Origin: Roseateles chitinivorans
GTDB taxonomy: Bacteria; Pseudomonadota; Gammaproteobacteria; Burkholderiales; Burkholderiaceae_C
DNA: 64,000 nt
Assembly: GCF_002761755.1 (NCBI RefSeq)
Contig: NZ_PEOG01000015.1
Span: 1 to 64,000 of the forward strand
Reading direction: 5' to 3'
Below the pieces are notes generated by a model. It saw only the letters and a program-made list of their open reading frames with translations. It was not told where the DNA came from and did no database searches. Position 1 is the first letter of the stretch. Each line of letters opens with the position of its first letter. Positions 8,731-17,856 of the stretch are shown in pieces. Position numbers and translations under genes: made by a program.

Positions 8731-9486
8731 ATGTCGCGATCAAGGACCTTGCACATCGGCACCGCCGGCTGGAGCGTGCCCCGCGCCGTCGCGGCCGCCT
8801 TTCCGGCCGACGGCAGCCAGCTCAGCCGCTACGCCGGCGTGCTGAACGCGACCGAGATCAACACCACCTTCAGCCGCACCCACCGGCCGGACACCTTCGC
8901 GCGCTGGGCCGCGCAGACGCCGGCGGGCTTCCGCTTCTCGGTCAAGCTGCCGCGGGCGATGACGCACGACGCGCGCCTGAAGGTGCCACGGGCCGAGGTG
9001 CGCTCCTTCGTCGACTCGCTGGCCGGATTGGGCGAACGGCTGGCCGTGCTGCTGGTGCAGCTGCCGCCCTCCCTGCCGCTGGAAACTCGCACCGCGCGCG
9101 CGTTCTTCCGCTCGCTGCACGCGAGCTTCGACGGCGCGATCGTCTGCGAGCCGCGGCATGCCTCTTGGTTCACCGCGGCGGCGGACCGCCTGCTGGTGGA
9201 GGAACGCATCGGCCGCGTGGCCGCCGATCCCGCACGCCCCGTTGGAGCGGGCGAGCCGGGCGGCTGGCTCGGCGAGCGGGGCGACGGCCGCGGCGCCGTC
9301 GTCTACTACCGCTGGCATGGCTCGCCGCGGATGTACTGGTCGCGCTACGAGGACGATTTCCTCGAGGGCCAGGCCCAGGCGCTCGCGCGCTGGCCGGACG
9401 GCACCTCGATCTGGTGCGTCTTCGACAACACCGCCTCGGGCGCGGCGGCCGACGATGCGCTGCGGTTCAGCGCGCTGCTGCGATGA
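8731..9486 (+). CDS. DUF72 (YecE-like) domain protein
   Basis: 251 aa from the ATG at 8731. The frame extends to 8572, but the extra residues are Arg-rich and unlike the family. DUF72 proteins are TIM-barrel-like and of unknown function. The N-terminal HIGTAGWSVPR, the NATEINTTFSRTHRPDTFARWA block, RFSVKLPRAMTHD and YYRWHGSPRMYWSRY are all family hallmarks. No signal peptide is seen, so it is cytoplasmic. No neighbour indicates a specific pathway. Confidence 0.85.
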   Translation: MSRSRTLHIGTAGWSVPRAVAAAFPADGSQLSRYAGVLNATEINTTFSRTHRPDTFARWAAQTPAGFRFSVKLPRAMTHDARLKVPRAEVRSFVDSLAGLGERLAVLLVQLPPSLPLETRTARAFFRSLHASFDGAIVCEPRHASWFTAAADRLLVEERIGRVAADPARPVGAGEPGGWLGERGDGRGAVVYYRWHGSPRMYWSRYEDDFLEGQAQALARWPDGTSIWCVFDNTASGAAADDALRFSALLR

Positions 9487-9663
9487 GGAAGGCGACCGGT
9501 CAGGCTCAGGCGCCGAAGTCCGCGAGGCCAATCACAGACGACATCGGTGAAATCGTCCGTCTCCGTGGCGCTGGCGTCGAGCCACGCGTGCGGCTCCTCG
9601 TGACCGGTCGATTGGCATTCGCCTCGCCTATGATCCGCCGCGACAAGCCGCGGGAGGTGGTGA

Positions 9664-11664
9664 TTGAGCGCTTCGAAGGGACTGCCTGAACTGCCGCGCG
9701 CACCGGCCAGCCTCGCCCGCGCCCATGCTTTCGCCGACCGCGGCGACTGGACCGCCGCCGAGGCCGCGTACCGCGCGCTCGTGCAGGCGGGCGGCGCCAG
9801 CGCCGCGCTGCTCTACAACTGGGGCATCTCGCTGCGCGAGACCGGCCGACTCCACGACGCCATCGCGGCATTCGAGCGGGCGGCCTCGCTGGCCCCCACC
9901 TACGCACGCGCCTTCCACGGCTTGAGCCTGAGCTACCGCGATCTGGGCGCACGCGACGCGGCGTTGATGGCGATCGAGCTGGCCATCGACGCCGACCCGA
10001 CCTGCGACGACTTCCGCTTCGAGCGCGCCGAACAGTGGATCGACGCCGGCCGCTGGCACGACGCGCTGCCAGTCCTGGAGGCCATCGGCCCCGAGGCGCC
10101 GGGCCATGCGATCGCACGCAATCTGATCGGCATGGCGCTGCGCCAGGGCGGCCGGACGGCGGAGGCGCTCGAAGCCTTCAGCGCCGCGATCCGCCAGGAC
10201 CCGACCTTCGCCGCGCCGCTGCAGAACCGCGCCAATCTCCACCTGCGCGCGCGCCGGTTCGCGCTGGCGGTGGACGACTTCGACGCGGCCCTCCGGCTCA
10301 CGCCAGAGGCCCCCTGGCTCGCAGGACTGCGGCTCTACGCCGCGATGCATGTCTTCGACTGGCGCGACTTCGACGCGCGCCGCGAAGAACTGCTCGCCCG
10401 TGTGGCGCGTGGCGAGGCGGTCGCGCAGCCGCTGGTCGTCCAGAACCTGACCGACGACCCGGCCCTGCAGCAGAGGGCGGCAAGAACCTGGGCCCGGCTG
10501 GCCGCGTCTCCTGTCGCGCCGGGTGCCGCCACACCGCCGATGCGGCCCGGCTTCCCGACTGGCCGAAAGATCCGCGTCGCCTATGTCTCCCGCGACTTCC
10601 ATGCCCATCCGGTGGCCTTCCTGCTCGCGGAAATGCTGGAGTTGCACGACCGCGAAGTCTTCGACGTCGCGCTGATCCACCACGGCGAGATGAAGGACGA
10701 GCCGATGCAGCGGCGGCTGCGCGCGGCCGCCGATGCCTTCCTCGACGTGGGCGGCTGGAGCGACGAGCGCATCGCGGCGCTCTGCCGGGAACTGGCCATC
10801 GACATCGCCGTCGACCTGACCGGCTACACCGAAGGTGGCCGCGCTGCGCTCTTCGCCGGCCGCGTCGCGCCGGTGCAGGTCCTCTACCTCGGCTATCTCG
10901 GCACATCGGGCTCCGGCGCCTACGACTACTTGGTCGCGGACCCGCGCCTCATCGACGCCGACACCCGACCCTGTTTCGACGAACGCCTGCTGGTGCTGCC
11001 GTCCTACCAGGCCAACGACCGGCAGCGCCCACGACCCGCCGCGGCGGATCGAGACGCGCTCGGCCTGCCGGCGGACGCGATCGTCCTGTGCTGCTTCAAC
11101 AACCCGGCCAAGCTGACCCCGGCCATGTTCCGCACCTGGGGCCGGATCTTGTTGCGCGTGCCGCGGGCGGTGCTGTGGCTGCTGGCCGAGGAGGATGAGG
11201 CCGTCGATCGCCTGCGTCGCGAAGCCGTCGCGATCGGCCTCGCGCCGGAGCGGCTGGTCTTCGCGCGACGCTGCGGGCGCGAGGACTACCTCGCCCGGCT
11301 CGCCGCCGCCGACCTGTTCCTGGACACCCTGCCCTACAACGCCGGCACGACCGCGAGCGATGCGCTCTGGATGGGCCTGCCGGTGCTGACGCAGCGGGGA
11401 CGCTCCTTTGCCGGCCGCATGGCGGCCAGCCTGCTGCATGCGGTGGGCCTGCCGGACCTGATCGTCGAGACGACCGAGGGCTATGTCGAGACGGCCGTCG
11501 CGTTCGCGACCGCGCCGGACCGGCTCGCGGCGGTGCGTGGCCGCCTGCGCACGCAGCGTGACAGCGCGCCGCTGTTCGACACGCCAGCCTTCACGCGCAG
11601 CCTGGAGTTGGGCTACCTCGCCGCGCTGTCGGGCACGATCGACGGCGACATCGTCGTCGGCTAG
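9664..11664 (+). CDS. TPR-containing O-GlcNAc transferase-like protein (GT41/SPINDLY family)
   Basis: 666 aa. The start is TTG at 9664, supported by GGGAGGTGG just upstream; other nearby frames stop at once. The N-terminal ~270 residues are TPR-like helical repeats (for example LLYNWGISLRETGRLHDAIAAFERA). Residues about 295-650 form the GT41 catalytic region: VAYVSRDFHAHPVAFLLAEML, DIAVDLTGYTEGGR, GYLGTSGSGAYDYLVAD, CCFNNPAKLTPAMF and FLDTLPYNAGTTASDALWMG. In GT41 enzymes these regions bind UDP-sugar and hold the catalytic His. Bacterial relatives O-glycosylate proteins in the cytoplasm, and targets here are unknown. It appears to be a single-gene unit. Confidence 0.9.
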   Translation: MSASKGLPELPRAPASLARAHAFADRGDWTAAEAAYRALVQAGGASAALLYNWGISLRETGRLHDAIAAFERAASLAPTYARAFHGLSLSYRDLGARDAALMAIELAIDADPTCDDFRFERAEQWIDAGRWHDALPVLEAIGPEAPGHAIARNLIGMALRQGGRTAEALEAFSAAIRQDPTFAAPLQNRANLHLRARRFALAVDDFDAALRLTPEAPWLAGLRLYAAMHVFDWRDFDARREELLARVARGEAVAQPLVVQNLTDDPALQQRAARTWARLAASPVAPGAATPPMRPGFPTGRKIRVAYVSRDFHAHPVAFLLAEMLELHDREVFDVALIHHGEMKDEPMQRRLRAAADAFLDVGGWSDERIAALCRELAIDIAVDLTGYTEGGRAALFAGRVAPVQVLYLGYLGTSGSGAYDYLVADPRLIDADTRPCFDERLLVLPSYQANDRQRPRPAAADRDALGLPADAIVLCCFNNPAKLTPAMFRTWGRILLRVPRAVLWLLAEEDEAVDRLRREAVAIGLAPERLVFARRCGREDYLARLAAADLFLDTLPYNAGTTASDALWMGLPVLTQRGRSFAGRMAASLLHAVGLPDLIVETTEGYVETAVAFATAPDRLAAVRGRLRTQRDSAPLFDTPAFTRSLELGYLAALSGTIDGDIVVG

Positions 11665-11682
11665 CGGCGCAAGGCAGCGATC

Positions 11683-11719
11683 GGTGCCGCGCGCGAGCGC
11701 CCTGTCGCGGCGCGGCACC
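11683..11719 (+). terminator. Candidate stem-loop downstream of the GT41 gene
   Basis: GGTGCCGCGC at 11683-11692 pairs perfectly with GCGCGGCACC at 11710-11719. It starts 18 bp after the stop codon. No U-tract follows, so if it ends transcription it is not a canonical intrinsic terminator; it may instead protect the 3' end. Confidence 0.35.
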
Positions 11720-11795
11720 CCTTCGTGGAGAGCATCCAATGCGCGGCCGGAGCCGCTTGCCTGCCTGCGCGGCTAGCAGTTAGGCTGGCCGCACC

Positions 11796-12614
11796 ATGTC
11801 ATCACACCGTCACATTCATTCGACAGGCAGCCGCTGCGTGGATGCGCAGGTGCGCTCATGGTGCCAGGCGCTGCGCGCGCTGGCGGTGCTGAACATCGGC
11901 CTGTGGCTCGCCGTCGCGCTCGCCGGACCCGTCGTCGGCGTCCATGGGCGGCTGCAACTGGGGCTGTCCGGCGTCTACGTGCTGGTGTGTGCCTATCGCT
12001 CGCTGCTGCCACGAGTGGATCTGGAGCGGCTCGTGGTGGTGGACATCCGGCTGTCCAGCATCTTCCTGGGCCGCACGGCGGCCACGGTGGCGGAGATCTG
12101 CTTCGCGCTGCAACTGGGCCTGTTCGTCCATCAACTGGCCGCGCATGCCGGCCTGCCGCTGGTGCAGTCCGCCGCGTGGGCCGTTCCGATGTTCATGGTG
12201 GTGGCCCAAGGCTTCTGCTGGCACAGCGTGCTGACGCTCAACCACCTCACGCAGGCGGTCGAATCGGCGCTGTGGGCGGGAGGGTTCTCCTGGATGGCCG
12301 TGCTGCTCGGCGTCATCGCCTCGAACAGCGGCGGCTGGGTCCAGGCGCTCTCGTTGGTGGGCATCGTGGGCGCGATGAGCTTCGTCGCTTATGTCGTGAC
12401 GGTCGACATGCCGATGTACTGGCGCCGCTACCGGCACGGACGCGCCAGCGGGCAGGTCTACCTGCGCCTGGACGCCGGCGCCCGCGACGCCTGGCATCGG
12501 CGCGTGCCCAGCGGCTCGTGGGACGCCTGGAAGGCGGATGCGCTCTGGCTGACGCCGTATTTCAGCGTCGGCGTGTGGGTGAGCATCGCGATGGCGTGCG
12601 TGCCGGGCGTCTGA
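11796..12614 (+). CDS. Multi-pass membrane protein, function unknown
   Basis: 272 aa with about six or seven hydrophobic segments (around residues 27-47, 53-70, 92-115, 122-142, 165-187, 190-212 and 248-268). Conserved-looking polar features include DLERLVVVDIRLSSIFLGR between segments 2 and 3, FCWHSVLTLNHLTQ, and DMPMYWRRYRHGRASG before the last segment. I do not recognise the family. The start at 11796 has only a weak ribosome site. It is followed by a convergent lipoprotein gene. Confidence 0.7.
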   Translation: MSSHRHIHSTGSRCVDAQVRSWCQALRALAVLNIGLWLAVALAGPVVGVHGRLQLGLSGVYVLVCAYRSLLPRVDLERLVVVDIRLSSIFLGRTAATVAEICFALQLGLFVHQLAAHAGLPLVQSAAWAVPMFMVVAQGFCWHSVLTLNHLTQAVESALWAGGFSWMAVLLGVIASNSGGWVQALSLVGIVGAMSFVAYVVTVDMPMYWRRYRHGRASGQVYLRLDAGARDAWHRRVPSGSWDAWKADALWLTPYFSVGVWVSIAMACVPGV

Positions 12615-12722
12615 CCCCCATCCTGCGGATCCGGTGCGTCTCGATCGCCGATGGCGCCAACCCCGATCTCCCGCCGGCGCTGATCGATCGCGGCGTCGAA
12701 CCGAGGTCGACGCCCCGAGCCG

Positions 12723-14657
12723 TCATTGCGGTGCGAAGGTCAGGTTCGCCAACACATAGCTGACCGGCATGAACACGCCGCCACCCACGTATTGCAGTTG
12801 CAGTGCATCGGCCTGCCCCCCGGACAGCGAGCCGCTCACGCCCAAGGTCGTGGACGTCCGCCGGGTCCCGGCGTACAGCGCGCCGCCGGACTTGCCACCG
12901 AGCAGGGTCAGGCCGTTCGCGCTGCTGGCAACCGCCGTCCAGGCGCCCGCATCGGCCGTCGCCCGCCAGGTTTGGCCGCCGTCCGGCGATTCGTAGAGCG
13001 TGCCGCCGCTCGTGGCGGCCACGACATAGCGGCCGTCCGCCGACGTGGCGATGCCCCGCCAGTCCCGACTCGTCGTCACCGTCTCCCAGGTGGTGCCGAA
13101 ATCGTCGGACCGCCAGACCGCGCCCGTATCAACCGTCGCATACAAGCGCCGACCGTCGGCCGATGCGGCGGACCCCCACCAGAACTGGCCGGACGCCCGC
13201 GGGGTCCAGCTGACGCCGTAATCGGCCGACACATACAACTGCGCGCCATTGGTGCCCGCGACCAGAACGCGGCCGTCCGCCGACGAACTGACGGTCCGCC
13301 AGGCGCGATTGCTGTCGCGCGCCGTCCAGCTGCCGCCGCTGTCGGACGAGGTCCAGATCCGTCCGAGGTAATCCGTCGCCACCAGCCGCGTGCCGTCGGC
13401 CGAACTGGCAACCGCGGTCCAGGCTCGGCTGCTGCCGTCGTTGGACCAGTTGATGCCACCGTCCGTCGAGAGGTAGAGAGCGCCTCCATTGGACGCCGCC
13501 AGGATCTTCAATCCGTCGGAAGAGATCGCGACGCCGGACCAGGTCTGGCCAGTGAGTCTCGGCGTCCAGTGCGCGCCGGCATCCTCGGAGGTGTAGAGCT
13601 CGCCGGTGGACGCGGCGGCGACCTGCCGTGCGCCGTCAGCCGACATGGCCGTGGCGACCCAGGTGCCGGTCAGCGTCTGGGCTGCCCAGCCCACCGTGTT
13701 GCCACCGGGCAATCCGATCGTCGTGATCCGCTGGCCCGCGTTCTGGGCGATCGTCCAGCCGCCGGCCCCGACCCCTGTGACCTTGATCCAATCGCCGACG
13801 GCCGGCGACGCCGGCAGCGTGAGGACCACCGGGCCGGACGCATTGGCGAGATAGCCGGTATTCGATTCGGCCTGCGCGGTGGCGGCCGTCACATTCACCC
13901 ACCGCGTTTCCGCCGGTGCCGCACTGCAGGCATAGGCCGTGGTCGTCACCTCCCCGGCGTCCAGGACACCGTTGCGATTGGCATCCTGGCCGGACTGCAC
14001 GCGCTGGCCTCCATAGGCGCAGTTCGCGCCTGCCGGCTCCGCGACGACCGCGACCAGTGCGTCGAGGCCCGCCGCGCCAGTGGGCCCGGTCGGGCCGGTG
14101 GGCCCCGCAGGACCGGTGGAGCCCGGCGAGCCGTTTGATCCATTGGCTCCGTTCGCCCCGTCTGCGCCGTTCGCACCATTGCAGACGTAAGCGACGCTAC
14201 TGACCTCGCCAGCATCCAAGGCGCCGTTGCCGTCGGCATCGAGGCCTGCCGTGACCGCCGAGCCACCGCGTGCGCAATTGGCGCCGATGGCTTCGGCTCG
14301 CACCCGGACCAGCATCGACCGGCCATCGGCGCCAGCGCCGCCGTTCAGGCCGTTGCAGATGTACTGGGTGTTGGACACTTCGACGTCGCCGAGCTGGCCA
14401 TTGCCGTCGGCATCCGCGCCCGATTCGACGCGCGTGCCGCCGGCGGCGCAGTGGCTCCCGGCCGACTCAGAAGCGACGCGTACCAATGTCGTCGCGGCCC
14501 GCGGAGTGGGCTCCGGCGCTGCGTCGTCGTCCGACGAGCCTCCGCCGCAAGCCGTCAGCATGGCTGCGGCGACCGCGACTGCCGCCCGGCTCAAAGGCCG
14601 GGGGAAACAGAGGAGTGAAGTGCCAGGCGGGCGACGGTCGAGGAAAGATTGAAGCAT
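12723..14657 (-). CDS. Large lipoprotein with DUF7151-type Ca-loop repeats, collagen-like segment and Asp-box repeats
   Basis: 644 aa from the ATG at 14657; the upstream open frame is not protein-like. The signal peptide ends in the lipobox LTAC (Cys37), followed by GGGSSDDD. Three ~45-residue repeats (LVRV...CNG) each carry an EF-hand/dockerin-type loop such as DADGNGALDAGE. A collagen-like Gly-X-Y tract (GPTGPTGPTG) lies between repeats 2 and 3. The C-terminal ~400 residues hold six Asp-box motifs SxDxGxxW (SEDAGAHW, STDGGINW, SSDSGGSW, SADYGVSW, SDDFGTTW, SPDGGQTW), indicating a sialidase-like or YCF48-like beta-propeller. No catalytic neuraminidase residues were recognised. It is probably surface-exposed and may be adhesive. 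Confidence 0.82.
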   Translation of the reverse strand: MLQSFLDRRPPGTSLLCFPRPLSRAAVAVAAAMLTACGGGSSDDDAAPEPTPRAATTLVRVASESAGSHCAAGGTRVESGADADGNGQLGDVEVSNTQYICNGLNGGAGADGRSMLVRVRAEAIGANCARGGSAVTAGLDADGNGALDAGEVSSVAYVCNGANGADGANGANGSNGSPGSTGPAGPTGPTGPTGAAGLDALVAVVAEPAGANCAYGGQRVQSGQDANRNGVLDAGEVTTTAYACSAAPAETRWVNVTAATAQAESNTGYLANASGPVVLTLPASPAVGDWIKVTGVGAGGWTIAQNAGQRITTIGLPGGNTVGWAAQTLTGTWVATAMSADGARQVAAASTGELYTSEDAGAHWTPRLTGQTWSGVAISSDGLKILAASNGGALYLSTDGGINWSNDGSSRAWTAVASSADGTRLVATDYLGRIWTSSDSGGSWTARDSNRAWRTVSSSADGRVLVAGTNGAQLYVSADYGVSWTPRASGQFWWGSAASADGRRLYATVDTGAVWRSDDFGTTWETVTTSRDWRGIATSADGRYVVAATSGGTLYESPDGGQTWRATADAGAWTAVASSANGLTLLGGKSGGALYAGTRRTSTTLGVSGSLSGGQADALQLQYVGGGVFMPVSYVLANLTFAPQ

Positions 14658-14852
14658 GGCGAACGCTGTCGCCTCTCGCCACCGCACCGTGCAGCGGCTC
14701 CCTCGAGGCGCGAACCGCGGGAGTATCTCCAACCGCTGCCAAGCCGGGTGCACGCCCGCGGGCGCGCGGGGCGAAAAAGCCGGAACTGTCCGTCCGCCGC
14801 GACGGATTGGGCGAAGAGAGCACCGCCGCCACAGCATGCGTGCCCACACAGG

Positions 14853-14893
14853 CAAAACAAAAGCGCCTAAGTGATTGATTCACTTAGGCGCTT
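14853..14893 (-). terminator. Intrinsic terminator of ssrA
   Basis: A perfect 14-bp stem (AAGCGCCTAAGTGA at 14861-14874 with its complement at 14880-14893) and a 5-nt loop. On the minus strand it is followed by a TTTTGTTTTG tail. It lies 43 bp beyond the tmRNA 3' end, as expected for the precursor transcript. Confidence 0.9.
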
Positions 14894-14935
14894 GACAGGT
14901 CATGAGGGGTCATGACCCGGATATATGGTGGAGCC

Positions 14936-15299
14936 GGCGGGAATTGAACCCGCGTCCGCAAGCCTTCATCGGGCAGTTCTACATGCTTAGCTCTCTGATT
15001 TGGTTCTCGCCAACCCCGTCGCGCAGGAGCACGCTGCCGGATCAGCCAGCACCCTAAATCTCGCCGTCACCCAAGGTGCACGAATGACAGCCAGCCAATG
15101 TGAATAACCTCTCTGTGTCAGGACTTGCGTCCCTTCACCCGGCCCATCGGCCAACCGGTGAGAGGTCCGCGGGGTTTAAGCCGCGAGAGCGTACGTGTTA
15201 TCGTTCGCAGTTGGTTTTTTCCAGATGGATTTACGAGGTGCCTGGCCCTCGGCATGCCCTACTCCGAATCCGTACCCACGTCGAAACCAGGTCGGCCCC
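14936..15299 (-). ncRNA. ssrA: tmRNA (ssrA), one-piece
   Basis: 364-nt transfer-messenger RNA that rescues stalled ribosomes by trans-translation. The 5' end GGGGCCGACCTGGTTTCGAC (from 15299) and the 3' end, ...GGGTTCAATTCCCGCCGGCTCCACCA with CCA at 14938-14936, form the tRNA-like domain. The tag frame occupies 15208-15176: GCG AAC GAT AAC ACG TAC GCT CTC GCG GCT TAA, giving ANDNTYALAA after the tmRNA-carried Ala. It is one-piece, not the permuted two-piece form. A CATAAT -10-like hexamer lies at 15322-15317 upstream of the mature 5' end. Confidence 0.96.
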
Positions 15300-15405
15300 A
15301 GAGAGAGAAGTCGTAGATTATGCCAGTCGTGCCGACTTCAAGCCCAGGGCGGCGCAATCTTTCTGCTGTTCGATGCGCGCCGCGTCCAACGCTTGAGCCG
15401 CGAAT

Positions 15406-16110
15406 TCATCGCGCGGCTCTCAGCCACTCGACGACCTGCCCCGGCGTGTCGAGCACCACATCCGCGCCCCAGGCCTCGATCGGCTCGCCGTCTCCCAGGT
15501 AACCCCAGCGCACGGCAATCGTCGGCATGCCAGCGGCACGCCCAGCCAATACATCCCGCGCGTCATCGCCGACATACACGCACTCGCCAGGCGCGACGCC
15601 AGCCCGACGCGCAGCCTCCAACAGCGGCTCCGGGTGCGGCTTGCTGTGCGGCGTCGTGTCGCCCCCGACCACCGCCGCGCATTCGGACCAACCTAGCCCA
15701 CGTGCCAGCGGCAGCGCGAAGCGCTCCGACTTGTTGGTCACGATGCCCCAGCTCAAGCCGTCGTCCAACAGCGCCTGCAGCATCGCGACGACGCCGTCGA
15801 ACGGGCGTGTTGCGCGGAGCAGGCGCCGCTCGTAACGGTCGAAGAACTCGTCCCGCAGCGCCGGAAACGTCATCTCCTTCGGCGACACGCCGAAAGCGAC
15901 CCCCATCATTCCGCGCGCCCCAGCACCGACCATCGGACGCAAGCGTTCGAAGGGCACTTCGGGCAGCCCCCGGGCGACGAGCATTTCATTGGTCGCACCG
16001 GCCAGGTCCGGAGCGCTGTCCACCAGGGTGCCGTCCAGATCGAACAACACCGTTCTGATCGCAGCGCGCGTCTGCACGCCAGCAGGCGAGTTCAGCATCG
16101 CCGTGCTCAT
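15406..16110 (-). CDS. gph: Phosphoglycolate phosphatase (HAD superfamily)
   Basis: 234 aa from the ATG at 16110, whose ATGA overlaps the ubiG stop, so the two are translationally coupled. HAD motif I is [10 protein letters not shown], with the nucleophile and acid Asp residues. Motif II Thr is in [10 protein letters not shown], motif III Lys in SKPHPEPLL and motif IV in YVGDDARD. The alpha-helical cap follows motif I. It dephosphorylates 2-phosphoglycolate in the cytoplasm. The ubiG-gph arrangement is usual in proteobacteria. The frame upstream of 16110 is open but lies inside ubiG. Confidence 0.93.
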   Translation of the reverse strand: MSTAMLNSPAGVQTRAAIRTVLFDLDGTLVDSAPDLAGATNEMLVARGLPEVPFERLRPMVGAGARGMMGVAFGVSPKEMTFPALRDEFFDRYERRLLRATRPFDGVVAMLQALLDDGLSWGIVTNKSERFALPLARGLGWSECAAVVGGDTTPHSKPHPEPLLEAARRAGVAPGECVYVGDDARDVLAGRAAGMPTIAVRWGYLGDGEPIEAWGADVVLDTPGQVVEWLRAAR

Positions 16111-16808
16111 GCGGGACGGCGGCAAGCCAACAGGTAGTTGACGTCGGTGTCCGCGTTCAGCGCATAGCGCTGGGTAAGCGGGTTGAAGGTCAGGCCCTTC
16201 GCCCCTTGCACTTCCAATCCGGCGTCCCGGCACATCTGCGCCAGCTCCGACGGGCGGATGAAGCGCGCGTACTCATGCGTTCCGGCGGGCAGCATGCGCA
16301 AGACGTACTCCGCGCCGACGATCGCGAAAAGGAACGACTTGGCATTGCGATTCAGCGTCGACAGAAACACCCACCCGCCAGGCTTCACCAGCTGGCCTAG
16401 CGCGGCGACCACCGACGCCGGATCCGGGACGTGCTCCAGCATCTCCATGCAGGTCACCACATCGAAGGAAGCGGGGCGCTCCCGCGCCAGATCCTCGACG
16501 GCAATCTCGCGGTAGGCGACGTTCTCGGTCCCCGCCTCCATCGCATGCAATTCCGCCACACGCAGCGATTTCGTCGCCAAGTCGATGCCCAGCACGTTCG
16601 CCCCCTTGCGGGCCATCGCATCGGCCAGGATGCCGCCGCCGCAACCGACGTCCAGCGCCGTCTTGCCCGCCAAGCCGCAGAGGCCGTCGATCCAGTTCAA
16701 TCGCAACGGATTGATCTGGTGAAGCGGCTTGAATTCACTTTCGGTATCCCACCAGCGGTGGGCCAGCTCGCTGAACTTCTCGAGCTCTTTTGCATCGACA
16801 TTCGCCAT
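16107..16808 (-). CDS. ubiG: UbiG, bifunctional O-methyltransferase of ubiquinone biosynthesis
   Basis: 233 aa from the ATG at 16808 ([12 protein letters not shown]). S-adenosylmethionine-dependent class I methyltransferase that carries out both O-methylations in ubiquinone synthesis. The SAM-binding motif is [16 protein letters not shown]; later motifs are [13 protein letters not shown] and [12 protein letters not shown]. The N-terminal [19 protein letters not shown] and NPLRLNWI are UbiG hallmarks. It is first in the ubiG-gph unit; the ompA terminator lies 74 bp upstream of its start, so its own promoter must lie in that gap. Confidence 0.95.
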   Translation of the reverse strand: MANVDAKELEKFSELAHRWWDTESEFKPLHQINPLRLNWIDGLCGLAGKTALDVGCGGGILADAMARKGANVLGIDLATKSLRVAELHAMEAGTENVAYREIAVEDLARERPASFDVVTCMEMLEHVPDPASVVAALGQLVKPGGWVFLSTLNRNAKSFLFAIVGAEYVLRMLPAGTHEYARFIRPSELAQMCRDAGLEVQGAKGLTFNPLTQRYALNADTDVNYLLACRRPA

Positions 16809-16881
16809 GGGGCGCAATGGTAGCCGAGCCCACCGACGACAAGCCCGATTCCTCACGCTCCGCGCGAATGACACGCCCATG

Positions 16882-16916
16882 AAAAAACCCCGCGAGCCTG
16901 AGGGCTGGCGGGGTTT
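16882..16916 (-). terminator. Intrinsic terminator of ompA
   Basis: AAACCCCGC and GCGGGGTTT (16908-16916 and 16885-16893 on the plus strand) form a 9-bp stem with a 14-nt loop and, on the minus strand, a run of six T residues. It lies 33 bp after the ompA stop and separates it from ubiG. Confidence 0.85.
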
Positions 16917-16949
16917 GCCGGATGGCGACCGAAGTCGCCGCCGTACCGT

Positions 16950-17597
16950 TTACTTGACGGCGCGGGTACCGACCACTTCGATCTCGACGCGGCGGTTCTT
17001 GGCGCGGCCTTCCGCGGTCTTGTTGTCGGCGATGGGCTGCTTCTTGCCCTTGCCTTCGGTGTAGACGCGGTTCTTTTCCAGACCCTTCGACACCAGGTAG
17101 GCCTTCACGGCTTCAGCGCGGCGAACCGACAGCTTCTGGTTGTAGGCATCGGTGCCGACGCTGTCGGTGTGGCCGACGGCGATGATCACTTCCAGGTTGA
17201 TGCCGCCGGTCTTCGAAACCAGGTCATCCAGCTTGGCCTTGGCTTCAGGCTTCAGGACCGACTTGTCGAAGTCGAAGAAGGCGTCAGCGGCGTAGGTGAC
17301 CTTTTCGCTGGTCGGAGCCACCACCGGCTTGGGCGCCGGGGCCGGGGTCACCGCCGGGGCGGGAGCCGGAGCGGCCGGAGTGGCTGCGGGAGCAGCCACC
17401 GGCTTCAGGGCGCCGTCGCAGTCCTTGGCGGCCGTGGCCGGGGTCCAGAATGCATCGCGCCAGCACAGCTCGTTGGTGCCGTTCTTCCAAACGGTGCCAT
17501 CCGTTGCGCGCCAGTTGTCCACGGTTTGGGCCATGACGCCCGAGGTGGCCACAGCGGCGACAGCAAAGAGCGCTGCCACGCGGTTCAGTTTCTTCAT
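16950..17597 (-). CDS. ompA: OmpA family outer membrane protein
   Basis: 215 aa. The signal peptide (MKKLNRVAALFAVAAVATSGVMA) is followed by a short N-terminal region with a WRATDGTVW and CWRDAFW motif, an Ala/Pro-rich linker (about 65-95), and a C-terminal peptidoglycan-binding OmpA domain (FFDFDKSVLKPEAKAKLDDL, GHTDSVGTDAYNQKLSVRRA, GKGKKQPIADNKTAEGRAKN). There is no eight-stranded barrel, as is usual for this short Burkholderiales form, so it probably tethers the outer membrane to the wall. AGGAG precedes the ATG. The leader is long (at least 50 nt) and contains small inverted repeats. Confidence 0.93.
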   Translation of the reverse strand: MKKLNRVAALFAVAAVATSGVMAQTVDNWRATDGTVWKNGTNELCWRDAFWTPATAAKDCDGALKPVAAPAATPAAPAPAPAVTPAPAPKPVVAPTSEKVTYAADAFFDFDKSVLKPEAKAKLDDLVSKTGGINLEVIIAVGHTDSVGTDAYNQKLSVRRAEAVKAYLVSKGLEKNRVYTEGKGKKQPIADNKTAEGRAKNRRVEIEVVGTRAVK

Positions 17598-17856
17598 GAT
17601 TCTCCTCTCAAGGAAAGCCGCAGTTGCCCTGCGAAACGTCCAATGTCGGAACTAAAACCTCAGGAGTTCCCTGACCAAGGGTTTCTCCTAGGGACGAACC
17701 GATTGTGCCATAGGGCAACAGGACGCCTCCATTCTCGCGGCACGCGCTGCAACTGTTCATGAACGTGTTGCGCAAGCACGACAAGCGCGCGCAATTAGAA
17801 TCACCGACTTCCGATCTCTCCAGAGGCTGCGCACGCGTGCGCGCGGCCCCCAGCGC
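17598..17856. promoter_or_regulatory. Divergent ompA / gyrA control region
   Basis: This 259-bp gap separates leftward ompA from rightward gyrA. A TAGAAT hexamer at 17796-17801 is a plausible gyrA -10, but the only good -35-like hexamer, TTGCGC at 17768-17773, is 22 bp away, which is too far. A 6-bp inverted repeat (AGTTCC/GGAACT) lies in the ompA leader. No RNA gene or riboswitch was recognised. Confidence 0.4.

Noticed and set aside
14936..15000. tRNA-like T-arm sequence read as a tRNA gene
   Set aside because: It is the 3' part of the tmRNA; the 5' part and the tag frame are ~300 bp away.
14658..15405. Integrated element at ssrA
   Set aside because: No integrase, duplicated 3' end or attachment repeat was seen beside the gene.
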